DNA of 64,000 bases, taken from NCBI GenBank assembly GCA_017413025.1, contig JAFPVE010000017.1, positions 44,159-108,158 on the forward strand. Reading direction: 5' to 3'. Under the pieces are notes generated by a model, which was not told the DNA's origin, made no database searches, and saw nothing but the letters and a program-made list of their open reading frames with translations. Position 1 is the stretch's first letter. Each line of letters begins with the position of its first letter. The position numbers and the translations under genes were made by a program. This stretch comes from Acetobacter sp. (GTDB lineage: Bacteria; Pseudomonadota; Alphaproteobacteria; Acetobacterales; Acetobacteraceae). Shown piece by piece: positions 63,726-64,000 of the stretch.

Positions 63726-64000
63726 CTAATTTTCCGTACTCATATCTAAACACTCTAATACACGGACGGCTAACGCACGTGTAACAACACCGCCTTCTGC
63801 TATAGCCATTTGGTCCAACAAGGCAACACAGTCACATACAGCCCTCGCCTGCCGTGGCGTACGATATAATAACCACATAACAATTTGATGGGGGACAACA
63901 AGCTGTCGTTCGGCTAACAAACGTAGAAATAACCTATACAACAAATACTCCTCTGCCTGATCTATAGCCACACTCGCCGTTGCACGCAAGCGACTTTGTA
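63726..64000 (-). CDS. hdaA: DnaA-like regulatory protein HdaA, C-terminal part (cut by window edge)
   Basis: This is the C-terminal helical part of an alphaproteobacterial Hda/HdaA protein, which works with the sliding clamp to inactivate DnaA after replication starts. The frame is open to the window end. In the visible 91 residues LQSRLRATASVAIDQAEEYLLYRLF and ERQLVVPHQIVMWLLYRTPRQARAVCDCVALLDQMAIAEG (given in part) match the lid of the AAA+ family. A GTG/TTG-like start inside would not be genuine. The gene continues beyond base 64000. Confidence 0.78.
   Translation of the reverse strand, partial: QSRLRATASVAIDQAEEYLLYRLFLRLLAERQLVVPHQIVMWLLYRTPRQARAVCDCVALLDQMAIAEGGVVTRALAVRVLECLDMSTEN

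Overview
The window looks like a chromosomal segment of an AT-rich alphaproteobacterium, most likely an insect- or host-associated member of the Acetobacteraceae (Commensalibacter-like composition; GC roughly 40% by eye, not computed). The reasons are an alphaproteobacterial-type SerC, an HdaA-type DnaA-like protein, a zapA-6S RNA-5-formyl-THF cyclo-ligase block, a dnaK promoter of the alphaproteobacterial sigma-32 type, separate glyQ and glyS, a class I (FbaB-type) aldolase and a YhdP-like giant AsmA protein. No phage, transposase, CRISPR array or plasmid function was seen, so most of the window is housekeeping core. The accessory signal lies in small lipoprotein families and in one unusual lipid-transport operon.

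Layout. 1-2.6 kb: glyQ (cut by the left edge) and glyS. 2.8-12.5 kb: minus-strand genes for an exported protein, purH, trmB, metK, then dapB-dnaJ and dnaK-grpE with heat-shock signals. 13.1-20.1 kb: yqgE, a D,D-carboxypeptidase, map, ggt and the divergent EF-P-modifying pair epmB/epmA. 20.1-21.8 kb: three tandem paralogous small lipoproteins. 21.9-27.9 kb: fbaB, a coiled-coil gene, zapA, 6S RNA, fau, a YmdB-type phosphoesterase, a HAD hydrolase and pyrD. 28.2-36.5 kb: asparaginase II, a lipoprotein, mtnA, a DUF2272 lipoprotein, yggT, tRNA-Ala, gpsA, serC, tRNA-Leu and another lipoprotein. 36.6-43.7 kb: bcp, glnE and a giant AsmA-like gene whose start codon overlaps that of glnE on the other strand. 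43.9-49.1 kb: a heptad-repeat lipoprotein paralogous to the one at 29.5 kb, small secreted and membrane proteins, EcsC, a DUF442 phosphatase-like protein and an EVE protein. 49.4-54.7 kb: ccmCDEFGHI for cytochrome c maturation, without ccmAB. 54.7-57.8 kb: two membrane-protein genes. 57.8-63.6 kb: a five-gene minus-strand operon (Cache/GAF/cyclase-like sensor, MlaE permease, MlaF-like protein, MlaD, TPR lipoprotein). The right edge cuts hdaA.

The most unusual feature is that last operon. Its ABC 'ATPase' is collinear with MlaF but has lost the Walker A glycines and lysine, the signature motif, the Q-loop and the H-loop. The cyclase-like domain of the sensor encoded first in the operon has also lost one metal-binding Asp and the Asn/Arg pair used in catalysis. 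It therefore looks like a lipid-transport system in which two nucleotide-handling domains have become non-catalytic. Secondary points of interest are two lipoprotein families spreading by duplication and in-frame repeat growth, two tandem terminators between dnaK and dnaJ, and a well-formed 6S RNA gene.
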